Of a stretch of DNA of 64,000 nucleotides, positions 27,683 through 37,566 are shown one piece after another (the first letter of the stretch is position 1; every line of letters starts with the position of its first letter). The position numbers and the translations under genes were made by a program. The stretch is from Leptothoe spongobia TAU-MAC 1115. Its GTDB lineage: Bacteria > Cyanobacteriota > Cyanobacteriia > Phormidesmidales > Phormidesmidaceae. The stretch covers positions 53,400-117,399 of the forward strand of contig NZ_JADOES010000012.1 of the NCBI RefSeq assembly GCF_018739885.1, written 5' to 3'. The notes beneath the pieces are model-generated. The model did not search any database, was not told where the DNA came from, and was given only the letters and a program-made list of their open reading frames with translations.

Positions 27683-27716
27683 CTATCCCTTTCCTGGTCT
27701 GTCGATAAAGGGATAG
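27683..27716 (-). promoter_or_regulatory. Hairpin in the clpP leader
   Basis: Perfect 10-bp inverted repeat CTATCCCTTT / AAAGGGATAG (27683-27692 and 27707-27716) with a 14-base loop, 34 bases before the clpP start. No T-run follows on the minus strand. It could stabilise the leader or act as an operator. Between tig and clpP, 27717-27942 otherwise holds only a 7-bp hairpin near the tig stop (TTGCCTG/CAGGCAA). Confidence 0.45.
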
Positions 27717-27942
27717 CCCCCATACTGTAGCGAAAACCGACCAATTTCAACAGTAACTAGAAGGAGATTTTTAAAATCTTCGGATTACCTGGGAGTACGC
27801 ATATTAATGTAATCCCCTGTCTCGTTGGCCACGTCTGCTTCTAGGAAGCTTTTATCTCTAAAAGAATTTGATCAATCTTAGCTAAAGATGAAACTATGGT
27901 TCAGTTGCCTGCCCTATGACTGGACAGGCAATTGAAACTTAC

Positions 27943-29319
27943 TTATTCTGCTTCGTTGTCAGCGATAGCGGCTAAAGTTTCCGATTCCTCTTCCTGACTG
28001 AGGCTGCCTTCAGGAACCAACTGAACAGTTGCATTCTCAGCTAGCCACGTTAGGATTTGTTCCTTTAATAAATCTTCGTTGACAACTTGCTTGAGACGGT
28101 CTTGGTCAATATTTGCAGGATTGTCCACTTCCTCCATCATTTCCTTCATCCGGGCTGATACAGCTTCCTGCTCGACACTGATGGATTCTTGCTTTGCTAC
28201 TTCTCCTAACGCTAACGTGCGACGCAGACGCTCAGTTGCCTCAGGTTTTGCGTTTTCACGCATGTTTTCGACCAACTCCTTGGTCAAAAATTTATTGATG
28301 TCAATACCCTGATTAGAGAGCTGCATCACCGTTTGGGTGACGATATGGTCGACTTCTCGCTGTAATAATGTCTTAGGAATTTCTACTTCTAAGTGGGTGA
28401 TCAACTCATCTAATAAGGCCTTTTCCGTATTGGCTTGAGTGATGTCTTTGGCTTCCTTTTGAAAGCGCTCTTCCAGTGACTGTTTTAATTCTTCTAAGGT
28501 CTCGAATTCACTGATTTCTTGGGCAAGATCATCATCAAGATCTGGGAGTTCGCGTTCTTTGAGGTCGTTAAGAGTGATGCTAAAGATAGCTGGCTTGCCA
28601 GCTAGATCTGCCTGGGGATATTCGTCAGGAAATGAAACTTCTACATCCTTAGTTTGTCCAAGTTCCATTCCAACAATGCCTTCGACAAATCCTGGGATAA
28701 ATCGTCCTTCTTTGATCTCAACTTGAAATTCACTGGCGCTGCCGCCTTCAAATTCCTCTGGTTCTTTGTCGTTTTCAACTATTTTGCCAACGAAGTCAAC
28801 GACAGCAACATCTTCCTCCTGTGCTGGTCTATCTTCAACAGGAACTAAGCTAGCTAGGTTTTGCTGATAGCTTTCTAGGGTTTCGGTGATTCGCTCAGCT
28901 TTATAGGTAGCTTCTTCGGCTTTGACCGATAAGTTTTTATATTGCTTGAGTTCAGCTTGGGGAGGAACGTCTACTGATGCTGAAATAGTTAACGACTTAC
29001 CCGGTTCAAACTCCTCAATTAAGCTTTCAAAGCCAGACCGTAACTGATAGTTACCCAAAGCTTCAATTTTTTCTTGGGCAATAGCTTTATCAATGACTGT
29101 CTGTACAAGCTCTTCAAGGGCCGCAGCCTTGAGTCTGGTTGCTCCCAATTGCTGCACCAAGATTTGACGCGGTACTTTACCTTTGCGGAACCCAGGAATA
29201 TTTGTCGTCTTCATATACTTGCGCAGCGTTTGCTCATAGGTCTGCTTAGATATGTCTGCGGGAACTTCAATTTCTAAGCCAACCTGGCTATCGGGCAATT
29301 TTTCCTGGATAACTTTCAT
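27943..29319 (-). CDS. tig: Trigger factor (ribosome-associated chaperone)
   Basis: Chaperone with prolyl isomerase activity that meets nascent chains at the ribosome exit tunnel. The N-terminal ribosome-binding domain has the signature loop IPGFRKGKVPRQILVQQLGA. The central FKBP-type domain covers about 165-250 (VAVVDFVGKIVENDKEPEEF, then FIPGFVEGIVGMELGQTKDV), and the helical C-terminal arms follow, ending in an acidic tail. 458 residues is typical. It is the first gene of tig-clpP-clpX, a widespread proteostasis arrangement, and is divergent from asd across an 880-base gap. Confidence 0.95.
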   Translation of the reverse strand: MKVIQEKLPDSQVGLEIEVPADISKQTYEQTLRKYMKTTNIPGFRKGKVPRQILVQQLGATRLKAAALEELVQTVIDKAIAQEKIEALGNYQLRSGFESLIEEFEPGKSLTISASVDVPPQAELKQYKNLSVKAEEATYKAERITETLESYQQNLASLVPVEDRPAQEEDVAVVDFVGKIVENDKEPEEFEGGSASEFQVEIKEGRFIPGFVEGIVGMELGQTKDVEVSFPDEYPQADLAGKPAIFSITLNDLKERELPDLDDDLAQEISEFETLEELKQSLEERFQKEAKDITQANTEKALLDELITHLEVEIPKTLLQREVDHIVTQTVMQLSNQGIDINKFLTKELVENMRENAKPEATERLRRTLALGEVAKQESISVEQEAVSARMKEMMEEVDNPANIDQDRLKQVVNEDLLKEQILTWLAENATVQLVPEGSLSQEEESETLAAIADNEAE

Positions 29320-30199
29320 TGGAGATTTCTGTTCTAGTTATTGTTGCGCAGTGTTTGTAATCAAATCGACTGATGTAAAGTTTTAATCTATTTTTTGGAA
29401 TAGGTTACGTTGCTTCAGTCGAATGGTGTCGTGATTTAAGGACTAAGACAGTCTTTCCTTAGAAATCATTAAGTGTATGAGGAATACGTAACACAATGCT
29501 TGGTGCATTAGCTGCAAGTGCAATTAGCTATATTACCTGATTATTCCTATCTAGGACTGTAGTAGAGTCATTGATGTGTATTTAAGAAGTTAGCTTCTTC
29601 TCTAGAACCTAAATTTAGGTCGAAGCAGAAAATGAAGGGCAATTGGTTCTGGCTCACTGTTCCGGAGACTTAACCTGATGAATGTAGTACTATGTCAGAT
29701 ATGACCAAATACTTTGTTAAAGTTTCACCTGCTAAAAGCCTTGTACAGCAACATGATTAACTGCTTTTAGTAACTGATTGAAACTTTTGAAGCTAATGTT
29801 AGGTCGGTTGTTCCTAATTGAGCATTACATTTGTCGCAAACTTTATTGATGTTTGCTAAGTGGCAAAAGCACTGGTTACCCTAGATTGTATTGGTATATC
29901 CCTAGTGTTTATAGTTAGATAGTTAAATCTAAATCGCTACAAAGGATTTTTAGTTTGGGCTGTGTCTCTTGTTAATCCCTTAGCTCTTATGGATTTATTG
30001 GACCTCCTCAAAGAAAAAATGATTTACATCCGAGACCTACTTAGAACCACTTATATAGCAAGCTCATGGAGTAATTTAAGTATTTAATGGTTTCTATTGA
30101 TATAGGTCACTCGCTCAAAATCGTTAACCGTAGGTGGGTGGGCTTAGTTTTTAACTAATGTTCATAATGAAGTTTTGAATAATTAGGAGGTTATATCTT
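29320..30199. other. Long divergent intergenic region between tig and asd
   Basis: 880 bases that must hold the tig and asd promoters. The one clear structure is an interrupted inverted repeat: AAAGTTTCA (29719-29727) with TGAAACTTT (29779-29787), and inside it CTAAAAGC (29732-29739) with GCTTTTAG (29763-29770). No known RNA, no repeat family and no convincing protein frame were found; a 32-codon frame at 29989 lacks a ribosome-binding site. Confidence 0.5.
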
Positions 30200-31228
30200 T
30201 TGCCTGAAGCGTATCGTGTAGCAATTATGGGTGCTACAGGTGCCGTCGGTACCGAACTTCTAGAACTTTTGGAAGAGCGTAACTTCCCTATTAAGGATCT
30301 CATTCTATTGGCTTCACCACGTTCTGTAGGAAAGGAGCTGATGTTTAAGGGGCAGTCCATTAATGTCAAGGCTATCAGCGATGCAAATTTTGCTGATATT
30401 GATCTAGTTCTTGCTTCAGCTGGGGGGGGCATATCTAAAGAGTGGGCACCTAGGGCAGCAGCAGCAGGTGCTGTGGTGGTTGATAATTCCAGTGCCTTTC
30501 GGATGGATCCGTCTGTTCCACTTGTTGTGCCGGAAGTTAACCCTGAAGCTGCTCTGAGTCATACAGGTATCATTGCTAATCCAAATTGCACAACTATTTT
30601 GATGAGTGTGGCCCTTTGGCCATTGCATCAGTGTCAGCCGATTAGGCGCATTATTGTAGCTACTTATCAGTCTGCTAGTGGTGCTGGTGCGCGTGCAATG
30701 GAGGAGGTCAAACAACAAGCTCAGGCAATCTTGCAGGGTAAGGAGCCATCTACTAATGCTTTTCCCTACCCGTTAGCGTTTAATTTGTTTCCTCATAATT
30801 CTCCTTTGAATGAGCACGGGTATTGCCAGGAGGAGATGAAAATGGTGAATGAAACCCGCAAGATTTTTGGGGTTTCTGACCTGCGTGTAAGTGCTACCTG
30901 TGTTCGGGTACCCGTTTTGCGCGCTCATTCAGAAGCTATTAATCTTGAATTTTCTCAGCCATTTGAAGTAGATAAAGCACTGAAACTTTTGCAGGCGGCG
31001 GCAGGTGTCAAAGTTGTCGAGGATTGGCAGGCAAACTACTTTCCCATGCCTATTGAGGCTAGTGGCCAGGATGATGTCCTGGTTGGTCGAGTTCGCCGTG
31101 ATTTGTCCCATGAATGCGGGTTAGAACTTTGGCTTAGTGGCGATCAAATTCGTAAGGGAGCAGCGCTTAATGCTGTGCAAATTGCGGAATTGTTAATCAG
31201 TAAGCAAGCCCTAAAGATAAAAGCTTAG
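30200..31228 (+). CDS. asd: Aspartate-semialdehyde dehydrogenase
   Basis: Reduces aspartyl phosphate to aspartate semialdehyde, the branch point for lysine/diaminopimelate, methionine and threonine. The NADP-binding start is YRVAIMGATGAVGTELLELL, the catalytic Cys is in IIANPNCTTILMSVAL, and the active-site His in RVPVLRAHSEAIN. 342 residues is normal. The start codon is TTG: TAGGAGG lies nine bases upstream, and the next ATG would delete the nucleotide-binding loop. The next gene, dapA, uses the product, so asd-dapA is a pathway pair. Confidence 0.95.
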   Translation: MPEAYRVAIMGATGAVGTELLELLEERNFPIKDLILLASPRSVGKELMFKGQSINVKAISDANFADIDLVLASAGGGISKEWAPRAAAAGAVVVDNSSAFRMDPSVPLVVPEVNPEAALSHTGIIANPNCTTILMSVALWPLHQCQPIRRIIVATYQSASGAGARAMEEVKQQAQAILQGKEPSTNAFPYPLAFNLFPHNSPLNEHGYCQEEMKMVNETRKIFGVSDLRVSATCVRVPVLRAHSEAINLEFSQPFEVDKALKLLQAAAGVKVVEDWQANYFPMPIEASGQDDVLVGRVRRDLSHECGLELWLSGDQIRKGAALNAVQIAELLISKQALKIKA

Positions 31229-31433
31229 GCCTTAAGCTTTGGTGGTTTTCCGTTGCGTTCATTTTGGGACGATTTTGAACCGGTAGGATGCTTTTTAATT
31301 GCTGATTGATAATGTGATCTATTGATACGACTCATGGGGCTAGTCCATGAAATTTATCTATTGGTTAATTCTTTGAGGGCAGGATTTGAAAGGCTTTTTA
31401 ACATGGTTTTGATGTAGCGAGGATGGATAGAAC

Positions 31434-32336
31434 GTGACATATTTTGGACGAGTACTCACGGCAATGATTACCCCTTTTGATCAGACAGGAGCCGTCGATT
31501 ATGAGTCTGCACGACATTTGGCCTCTCATTTGGTCAGTCATGGTACAGATACCATCGTAGTGTGTGGAACTACCGGGGAGTCACCTACCCTTAGCTGGTC
31601 GGAGGAATATGAGCTATTCAAAGTAGTCAAAGCTGCTGTTAGCGATCGGGGTAAGGTTATTGCTGGGACAGGATCAAATAGTACTCAGGAAGCGATTGCA
31701 GCAACTCAAAAAGCGGCTGAGTTAGGCTTAGATGGCACTCTGCAAGTAGTGCCTTATTACAATAAGCCGCCTCAAGCTGGGTTGCTGCAGCATTTTAGTG
31801 CGATCGCAAAAGCTGTCCCTGATCTATGCATCATGCTTTACAACGTTCCAGGCCGTACTGGACGAAATTTAGAAGCACCTACCGTAGCCAAACTGGCAGA
31901 GATTCCAAATATTATCGCGATCAAGGAAGCCAGTGGAGATTTAGATCAGGTGAGTGAAATCTGCCGTTTGACACCAACCGATTTTGCAATTTATTCAGGT
32001 GATGACTCCTTAACATTGCCGATGCTTTCGGTGGGAGCTGTGGGAGTAGTCAGTGTTGCTAGCCATTTGGTAGGTGACGCGCTTCAGCAAATGATTCGAT
32101 CGTATGAGAAAGGTCAGGTGCGTGCTGCTAGGGATATGCATCTTCAGCTACTACCCCTTTGTAAAGCTCTATTTGCAACGACCAATCCAATTTTGATTAA
32201 AGCGGCAATGCAACTTCAAGGATGGTCTGTTGGTTCCTGTCGTCTACCTCTAAGTGAGGCTCCTGTTGGCATTGTGGACGAACTCAAGACTCTGATGAGT
32301 GAGCTAGAGCTACTACTTCCGGCAGCCATTGTATGA
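31434..32336 (+). CDS. dapA: 4-hydroxy-tetrahydrodipicolinate synthase
   Basis: Class I aldolase that condenses pyruvate with aspartate semialdehyde in diaminopimelate/lysine synthesis. The Schiff-base Lys is in [13 protein letters not shown], the catalytic Tyr in [13 protein letters not shown], and the substrate-binding Thr pair in [14 protein letters not shown]. The C-terminal region is slightly extended, giving 300 residues. The GTG start has GAGGA about ten bases upstream. It lies 205 bases after asd on the same strand and upstream of the RNase J gene, an arrangement shared by many cyanobacteria. Confidence 0.94.
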   Translation: MTYFGRVLTAMITPFDQTGAVDYESARHLASHLVSHGTDTIVVCGTTGESPTLSWSEEYELFKVVKAAVSDRGKVIAGTGSNSTQEAIAATQKAAELGLDGTLQVVPYYNKPPQAGLLQHFSAIAKAVPDLCIMLYNVPGRTGRNLEAPTVAKLAEIPNIIAIKEASGDLDQVSEICRLTPTDFAIYSGDDSLTLPMLSVGAVGVVSVASHLVGDALQQMIRSYEKGQVRAARDMHLQLLPLCKALFATTNPILIKAAMQLQGWSVGSCRLPLSEAPVGIVDELKTLMSELELLLPAAIV

Positions 32337-32476
32337 GTAGGCTCCTCATAGAGAAATTGACTCTAGCCAAAATATTTATCTTCAAGGACTTATGCACGTC
32401 CCATAGTTAGCTTTTTTCGACAGCAACTTTCCTTTAAACGTTTTTACGCAATTTTTGATCTTTCATTAAGGAACCT

Positions 32477-34351
32477 ATGCGCCAACGATCTAGAACTAGC
32501 CAACGCTCCAGAACTATTACTACTAAAGATGATCACCAGAATGGCAGCCAACGAACTCGCAATACTGCTCCAAAATCGGCGGCTAAACCTATTAAGCAAG
32601 TAAATAAAGAAACCCTTAAAATAATTCCCTTGGGTGGCTTACATGAGATTGGCAAAAATACTTGTGTCTTTGAAATTAATGACGAAATTATCTTAGTAGA
32701 TGCGGGTTTAGCCTTTCCATCCGATGAGATGCATGGCGTCAATATTGTGCTTCCAGATGTTACTTACCTGAGGGAAAACCATAAAAAAATAAAGGGTATG
32801 ATCGTTACCCATGGTCATGAGGATCATATTGGAGGTATTGCCTTTCACCTTAAGCAGTTCGACATTCCTGTTATATACGGACCTCGACTTGCCATGGCGC
32901 TACTGGCTGACAAGTTAGAAGAAGCAGGTGTATCTGACCGCACAGAACTACGAACGGTAAGACCTCGCGACGTCGTTAAGCTTGGACAATCATTTGAGGT
33001 TGAATATATTCGTAACACTCACTCTATGGCTGATAGCTTTACCGTAGCTATTCGTACTCCAGCGGGTGCGGTTATTTTCACGGGCGACTTTAAGGTTGAC
33101 CATACCCCTGTGGATGGTGAGTATTTCGATTTTGCTCGGTTAGCTGCCTATGGAGAAGAAGGCGTACTGTGTTTAATTAGTGACTCTACTAATGCTGAGG
33201 TGCCGGGACATACTCCTTCTGAACGCTCTGTGTTCCCAAATTTGGATCGGGCCTTTAGCGAAGCCTCAGGACGTCTGATGGTTACTACATTTGCGTCTTC
33301 TGTGCATCGAGTCAATATGCTATTGGAGCTTGCCCAAAAGCATGATCGCTCAGTTTTTGTAGTGGGTCGCTCCATGCTAAATGTGATTGCCCATGCTCGT
33401 AATCTTGGTTATATCAAGTGCCCAGACGATTTGTTTAAGCCTTTAAACACGCTTAATAGCTGCCCTGATGAGAAGGCTATGATCTTAACGACTGGGTCGC
33501 AGGGAGAGCCAATGGCTGCCCTTACCCGTATTTCCAATGGATCCCATCGTCAGATTAAGGTCCGTTCTGGGGATACGATTATTTTTTCAGCCAATCCAAT
33601 ACCCGGTAATACGATTGCAGTTGTTAACACGATTGATAGACTGATGGCTCAGGGGGCAAATGTAATCTACGGTAAGCGTCGAGGATTGCATGTATCTGGT
33701 CATGGAGCTCAAGAAGACCAAAAGCTTATGTTGGCATTGACTCGCCCGAAGTACTTTCTACCCGTTCATGGTGAGCATCGTATGCTAGTCAAGCATGCAG
33801 AAACAGCTCAAAGTATGGGTGTACCAGCCGAGAATATGGTGGTTATTCAGAATGGCGACATGGTGGCCGTTGATGATGATCAAGGTATTCGTATTGCTGG
33901 TAAAGTTTCATCCGGGATTGAGCTGGTAGATTCGTCTCGCAATGGCATTGTTGGCCGTACGGTGCTCAAAGAGCGTCAACAGCTTGCTGAAGATGGCATC
34001 ATCACAGTGTCAACTACTGTGGCTAGTAACGGCAAGTTGCTAGCTCCACCTACTGTTCACTTACGGGGTGTGGTTACTAAGCATTCTCAAGCTGATTGGG
34101 ATACGAAAATCAATCAGGTAGTGGCCTCTGGATTACGAAGTCGTTGGAATGAGGTCATTGATACCTCTGGCAAGCAAACAACTGTTCGATGGGATGGGTT
34201 GCGATCTCGTCTTGAAGAAGAAGTGCGCCATTGTGTAAGACGTGAGTTACCCAAGCGTTATCCTTTGATTGTGTTTCTTTTACAGCCCATTGAAGCTGAG
34301 GGATCGCTGCAACCGACAGAGTTACCTAAAAAACGTGCTGTAGCTGTCTAA
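32477..34351 (+). CDS. rnj: Ribonuclease J
   Basis: Metallo-beta-lactamase/beta-CASP ribonuclease with 5'-3' exonuclease and endonuclease activity in mRNA decay. A basic, low-complexity N-terminus of about 50 residues precedes KIIPLGGLHEIGKNTCVFEI. The zinc motif is VTHGHEDHIGGI, and the lactamase and beta-CASP modules include HSMADSFTVAIRTPAGAVIF, FTGDFKVDHTPV, ISDSTNAEVPGHTPSE, TTGSQGEPMAAL and LPVHGEHRML. 624 residues, longer than Bacillus RNase J1, as is usual in cyanobacteria. ATG 32477 has AAGGAA upstream. The rne gene follows on the same strand, so both main mRNA-decay nucleases lie side by side. Confidence 0.94.
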   Translation: MRQRSRTSQRSRTITTKDDHQNGSQRTRNTAPKSAAKPIKQVNKETLKIIPLGGLHEIGKNTCVFEINDEIILVDAGLAFPSDEMHGVNIVLPDVTYLRENHKKIKGMIVTHGHEDHIGGIAFHLKQFDIPVIYGPRLAMALLADKLEEAGVSDRTELRTVRPRDVVKLGQSFEVEYIRNTHSMADSFTVAIRTPAGAVIFTGDFKVDHTPVDGEYFDFARLAAYGEEGVLCLISDSTNAEVPGHTPSERSVFPNLDRAFSEASGRLMVTTFASSVHRVNMLLELAQKHDRSVFVVGRSMLNVIAHARNLGYIKCPDDLFKPLNTLNSCPDEKAMILTTGSQGEPMAALTRISNGSHRQIKVRSGDTIIFSANPIPGNTIAVVNTIDRLMAQGANVIYGKRRGLHVSGHGAQEDQKLMLALTRPKYFLPVHGEHRMLVKHAETAQSMGVPAENMVVIQNGDMVAVDDDQGIRIAGKVSSGIELVDSSRNGIVGRTVLKERQQLAEDGIITVSTTVASNGKLLAPPTVHLRGVVTKHSQADWDTKINQVVASGLRSRWNEVIDTSGKQTTVRWDGLRSRLEEEVRHCVRRELPKRYPLIVFLLQPIEAEGSLQPTELPKKRAVAV

Positions 34352-34505
34352 TGGAGAATGATGAGCTTGGATTTAGGGAGGTTGGTTTTTGACTAAGACT
34401 TTCATTTCCTCGATCCAAAGTTCATCTAATCTCTTCTTATTGCTCTTTGTATAAGTTTATGAAAATATATCCTTCGAGAATTTTAAAATAAAAAGATCAA
34501 AAACC

Positions 34506-34534
34506 TGGTCATATGTACATGCTCAAGCTATAAT
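34506..34534 (+). promoter_or_regulatory. Predicted promoter of rne
   Basis: TGGTCA (34506-34511) and a perfect TATAAT (34529-34534) are separated by 17 bases. This predicts a transcript starting near 34541 and therefore a leader of about 390 bases before rne. Long leaders that sense RNase E activity are known for rne in other bacteria. Confidence 0.6.
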
Positions 34535-34540
34535 CCATTG

Positions 34541-34930
34541 CAACTGAAGCTGCCGTAGGATAACTACAGAGTTTGTTAGCTGCAGCTCAACCAACGGCGA
34601 GTACTGACCAGTTCCGCTTCTGTCAGAACACTTGCGATTGCAACGTACTAGCGACGCTTACGGTCTGTCTTGAGGCCACAGTACTCTTAATCGGATTTAT
34701 CTAAACGTCACTTCTAGCTGCTAAGCAGTGAAGTTTTTGGATTCCTGCGGTTTTCTCTGTAGCCTGCCCATGGCCTCAATAGAGCCCAGTTGACTTTTAA
34801 TTAAGTGTCAAAGGGTTTAGGTGCGAGCGGCTGTCTTAGATTTAAAGGATTAAAGGATTAATCGTTGAGCTTATCGTATGTCGGCCCCGGTAATTATTGG
34901 GCTGAATACATAGGTTTTTGAGGAAATTGG
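34541..34930 (+). promoter_or_regulatory. Long structured 5' leader of rne
   Basis: About 390 bases with no protein frame between the predicted promoter and the rne start. The strongest element is a two-part hairpin at 34710-34734 (ACTTC/GAAGT outside, CTGC/GCAG inside) followed directly by five T, which looks like an attenuator or early terminator. The rest includes shorter inverted repeats. Feedback control of rne through its own leader is known in enterobacteria; its operation here is inference. Confidence 0.5.
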
Positions 34931-36952
34931 ATGCCTAAGCAGATCATTATTGCGGAGCAGCATCGAACTGCCGCCGTTTTTTCGGAAGATCAAATTCAAG
35001 AATTGATTGTGGCTACCGGTAGCCACCAAGTGGGTGATATTTATGTAGGTACTGTTGAGAACGTTTTGTCAGGCATTGACGCTGCTTTTATCAATATTGG
35101 TGATAGTGAGCGTAATGGTTTTATGCATGTGTCCGATTTGGGGCCGCTAAAGTTAAAGCGAGCCCCAGGGCCTATCACTGAACTAGTTGCACCTAAGCAA
35201 AAAGTGCTAGTGCAGATTATGAAAGAGCCTACGGGTAATAAGGGGCCTCGTTTGACCGGTAAAATTACCTTGCCAGGGCGTTATCTAGTGCTAATGCCCT
35301 ACGGAAGAGGTGTTAACCTTTCTCGACGGATTCGTAATGAGGCTGAGCGCCATCGATTGCGAGCCTTAGGTATTTTAACTAAGCCACCTGGTATGGGGCT
35401 GCTGGTGCGTACTGAAGCCGAAGGCGTGTCCGAAGAGGCCATTATTGAGGACTTAGAAGCATTACAGAAACGCTGGAAGATGGTTCAGGAAGAGGCTATG
35501 GCTACTCGTCCTCCTGCTTTGCTGAATCGTGATGATGACTTCATCCAGCGCGTTTTGCGAGATGTTTACAATGCTGATGTGAATCGCATTGTGACTGATT
35601 CTGATATCGGTATGCAGCGTGTAAAGCAGCATTTATCAAGCTGGAGTGGTGGACGTTTGCCAGCTGGTGTTTTGGTGGATCATCATCGTGCTGAGTCTCC
35701 GCCGATTCTGGAGTACTTTCGTGTTAATGCTGCGATTCGTGAAGCTTTAAAGCCACGGGTAGATTTGCCGTCGGGAGGGTACATCATTATTGAGCCTACC
35801 GAAGCCCTTACGGTTGTTGATGTGAACTCCGGTTCGTTTACTCGTTCAGCGACAGCTCGGGAGACAGTGCTTTGGACAAACTGTGAGGCTGCTGTAGAGA
35901 TTGCTCGGCAATTGCGTCTGCGAAATGTGGCTGGTGTGATCGTGGTTGATTTCATTGACATGGAGTCTCGGCGCGATCAGATGCAAGTTCTAGAACATTT
36001 TGGTAAAGCATTGCAGGCTGATAAAGCACGTCCCCAAATTTCTCAGCTATCTGAGTTGGGGCTAGTTGAACTAACTCGAAAGCGTCAAGGGCAGAACATA
36101 TACGAGTTATTTGGTTGTCCTTGTCATGCCTGTGGCGGTTTAGGGCACCTTGTTCAGTTGCCTGGAGAAGCACCTGTCGAGGTTCAACAGTCGGCTGTGA
36201 CAAGTCGTGTCGTTTCCCTGCCTAGTGCTCGAATAGCTCGCCAGGATCGTTCAGATAGTCTGGAGCCAGATCAAAATCTGAAGTCCCTTGACTTGATGAA
36301 CCACCCTGATTATCAAGATAAGGCTAATGGACGTAACCGTCGCCGACGTCGCCGTGGTAATGAAGGCCCCAGTACTCGTAGTGGTCGACCAGCAGCACCA
36401 CCACCCAAGTTGGCTAATAATAATGGTGGCAGTATTAGTCCAATAATTGGCTCTGCGCCGATTTTGGCTCCTGATAGTCCACGAGAAGAGATATCTTCAG
36501 AGTCTTCTGTTCCATCGGCTCGTGGTAAGCGTTCCCGTAGTAGAGGTCGTAAGTCAGAAGTTCCTCCGCAGTTGGTTACGGTAGCTTTAACACCTGATGA
36601 ACAGAGAATTTATGCAGAGATGGGAGTATCTCCGCTAGTTCGGAGTCAAGAAGATGTTAAAGATACGAAGAATGTAGTCGTTTCTGTAGTTTTGCCTGGT
36701 GAAGTTCCTATCTCTGTTGAACCGGAATCTGATAATTTTGGCGGTTCTCTAGAGTTAGAGCGAGATATTGAGGCAGATCGTTCTGATATAGCAACGGTTG
36801 GTAATGTAAGTAGGTCTGATGAGGCTGAGATTGCTACGCTAGATGTTACTAGTGATCAGCAGGATTTGTCAGAGTCGGCTGAATCCTCTGAATCGGAAGC
36901 TCCTGTCACTCGTCGTCGTCGTCGTCGTCGTTCGTCTGCTACGGCAGGCTAA
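34931..36952 (+). CDS. rne: Ribonuclease E/G family endoribonuclease
   Basis: Single-strand endoribonuclease initiating mRNA decay and rRNA processing. The S1 domain (about 35-125) starts GDIYVGTVENVLSGIDAAFI. The 5' sensor/RNase H-like region follows, the catalytic DNase I-like region has VVDVNSGSFTRS and VIVVDFIDMESRRDQ, and the zinc link is CPCHACGG (about 395-402). The remaining ~270 residues are a disordered, charged tail with arginine-rich patches (RNRRRRRRGNE). It ends TRRRRRRRSSATAG, containing the Arg-rich nonapeptide (RRRRRRSSA) by which cyanobacterial RNase E is known to bind PNPase. rnhB starts four bases downstream. Confidence 0.95.
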   Translation: MPKQIIIAEQHRTAAVFSEDQIQELIVATGSHQVGDIYVGTVENVLSGIDAAFINIGDSERNGFMHVSDLGPLKLKRAPGPITELVAPKQKVLVQIMKEPTGNKGPRLTGKITLPGRYLVLMPYGRGVNLSRRIRNEAERHRLRALGILTKPPGMGLLVRTEAEGVSEEAIIEDLEALQKRWKMVQEEAMATRPPALLNRDDDFIQRVLRDVYNADVNRIVTDSDIGMQRVKQHLSSWSGGRLPAGVLVDHHRAESPPILEYFRVNAAIREALKPRVDLPSGGYIIIEPTEALTVVDVNSGSFTRSATARETVLWTNCEAAVEIARQLRLRNVAGVIVVDFIDMESRRDQMQVLEHFGKALQADKARPQISQLSELGLVELTRKRQGQNIYELFGCPCHACGGLGHLVQLPGEAPVEVQQSAVTSRVVSLPSARIARQDRSDSLEPDQNLKSLDLMNHPDYQDKANGRNRRRRRRGNEGPSTRSGRPAAPPPKLANNNGGSISPIIGSAPILAPDSPREEISSESSVPSARGKRSRSRGRKSEVPPQLVTVALTPDEQRIYAEMGVSPLVRSQEDVKDTKNVVVSVVLPGEVPISVEPESDNFGGSLELERDIEADRSDIATVGNVSRSDEAEIATLDVTSDQQDLSESAESSESEAPVTRRRRRRRSSATAG

Positions 36953-36956
36953 TCAA

Positions 36957-37520
36957 ATGGTAACGGCGGGTGTGGATGAAGTTGGGCGTGGCGCTTTGTT
37001 TGGTCCTGTTGTTGCTGCTGCCGTCATCTTACGGCCTCAGGATGAAACTTGGTTGCGGCAGCAGGGTGTTACAGATAGTAAAACTATCACTCCAAAAAAG
37101 CGTCAAAGCTTGGTCCCAATTATTCTATCGGTTGTTGTTGATGCTCAAGTTGGGTGGGTTTCTGCTCGTACGATCGACCAAATTAATATTTTGCAGGCCT
37201 CATTACAGGCAATGCGAAATGCTATTAGGCGTCTGTCTCCTCAACCAACCCAATGTTTAGTAGATGGCAATCAGCCTATTCCTAGGTTGGGTATTAAGCA
37301 ACAGACAGTGATTAAGGGAGACCAAATGTTGGTGGAGATCGCCGCCGCCAGTATCCTAGCGAAGGTTTGGCGCGATACCCTAATCATCCGTTTAGCGCGT
37401 CGTTACCCAGGATATGACCTGGCATCCAACAAAGGCTACGGTAGCCCCAAACATCTGGCTGGACTACAGATACTAGGGCCTACTCGTTACCATCGCCGTT
37501 CTTTTAAGAGCTGCCAATAG
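36957..37520 (+). CDS. rnhB: Ribonuclease HII
   Basis: Removes ribonucleotides from RNA-DNA hybrids and misincorporated ribonucleotides. The catalytic residues sit in VTAGVDEVGRGALFGPVVAA (Asp, Glu), CLVDGNQPIP (Asp) and AASILAKVWRDTL (Asp). GYGSPKHLAGLQILGPTRYH is the family's C-terminal signature. The start is ATG 36957, four bases after the rne stop codon; the frame is open further upstream, but that part overlaps the arginine-rich 3' end of rne in another phase and encodes nothing plausible. rne-rnhB is a conserved cyanobacterial operon. Confidence 0.94.
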   Translation: MVTAGVDEVGRGALFGPVVAAAVILRPQDETWLRQQGVTDSKTITPKKRQSLVPIILSVVVDAQVGWVSARTIDQINILQASLQAMRNAIRRLSPQPTQCLVDGNQPIPRLGIKQQTVIKGDQMLVEIAAASILAKVWRDTLIIRLARRYPGYDLASNKGYGSPKHLAGLQILGPTRYHRRSFKSCQ

Positions 37521-37566
37521 CCATTGCTATTGAACTGATAGACGGGTTAATTATGCTTATCTTGCT

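Noticed and set aside
29989..30087. Possible 32-residue protein (MDLLDLLKEKMIYIRDLL...)
   Set aside because: It starts with ATG and looks helical, but lacks a ribosome-binding site and has no recognised relative; not supportable from sequence alone.
36843..36956. N-terminal extension of RNase HII upstream of ATG 36957
   Set aside because: This stretch overlaps the arginine-rich end of rne in another phase and reads as low-complexity valine runs; the family start is at MVTAGVDEVGRG.
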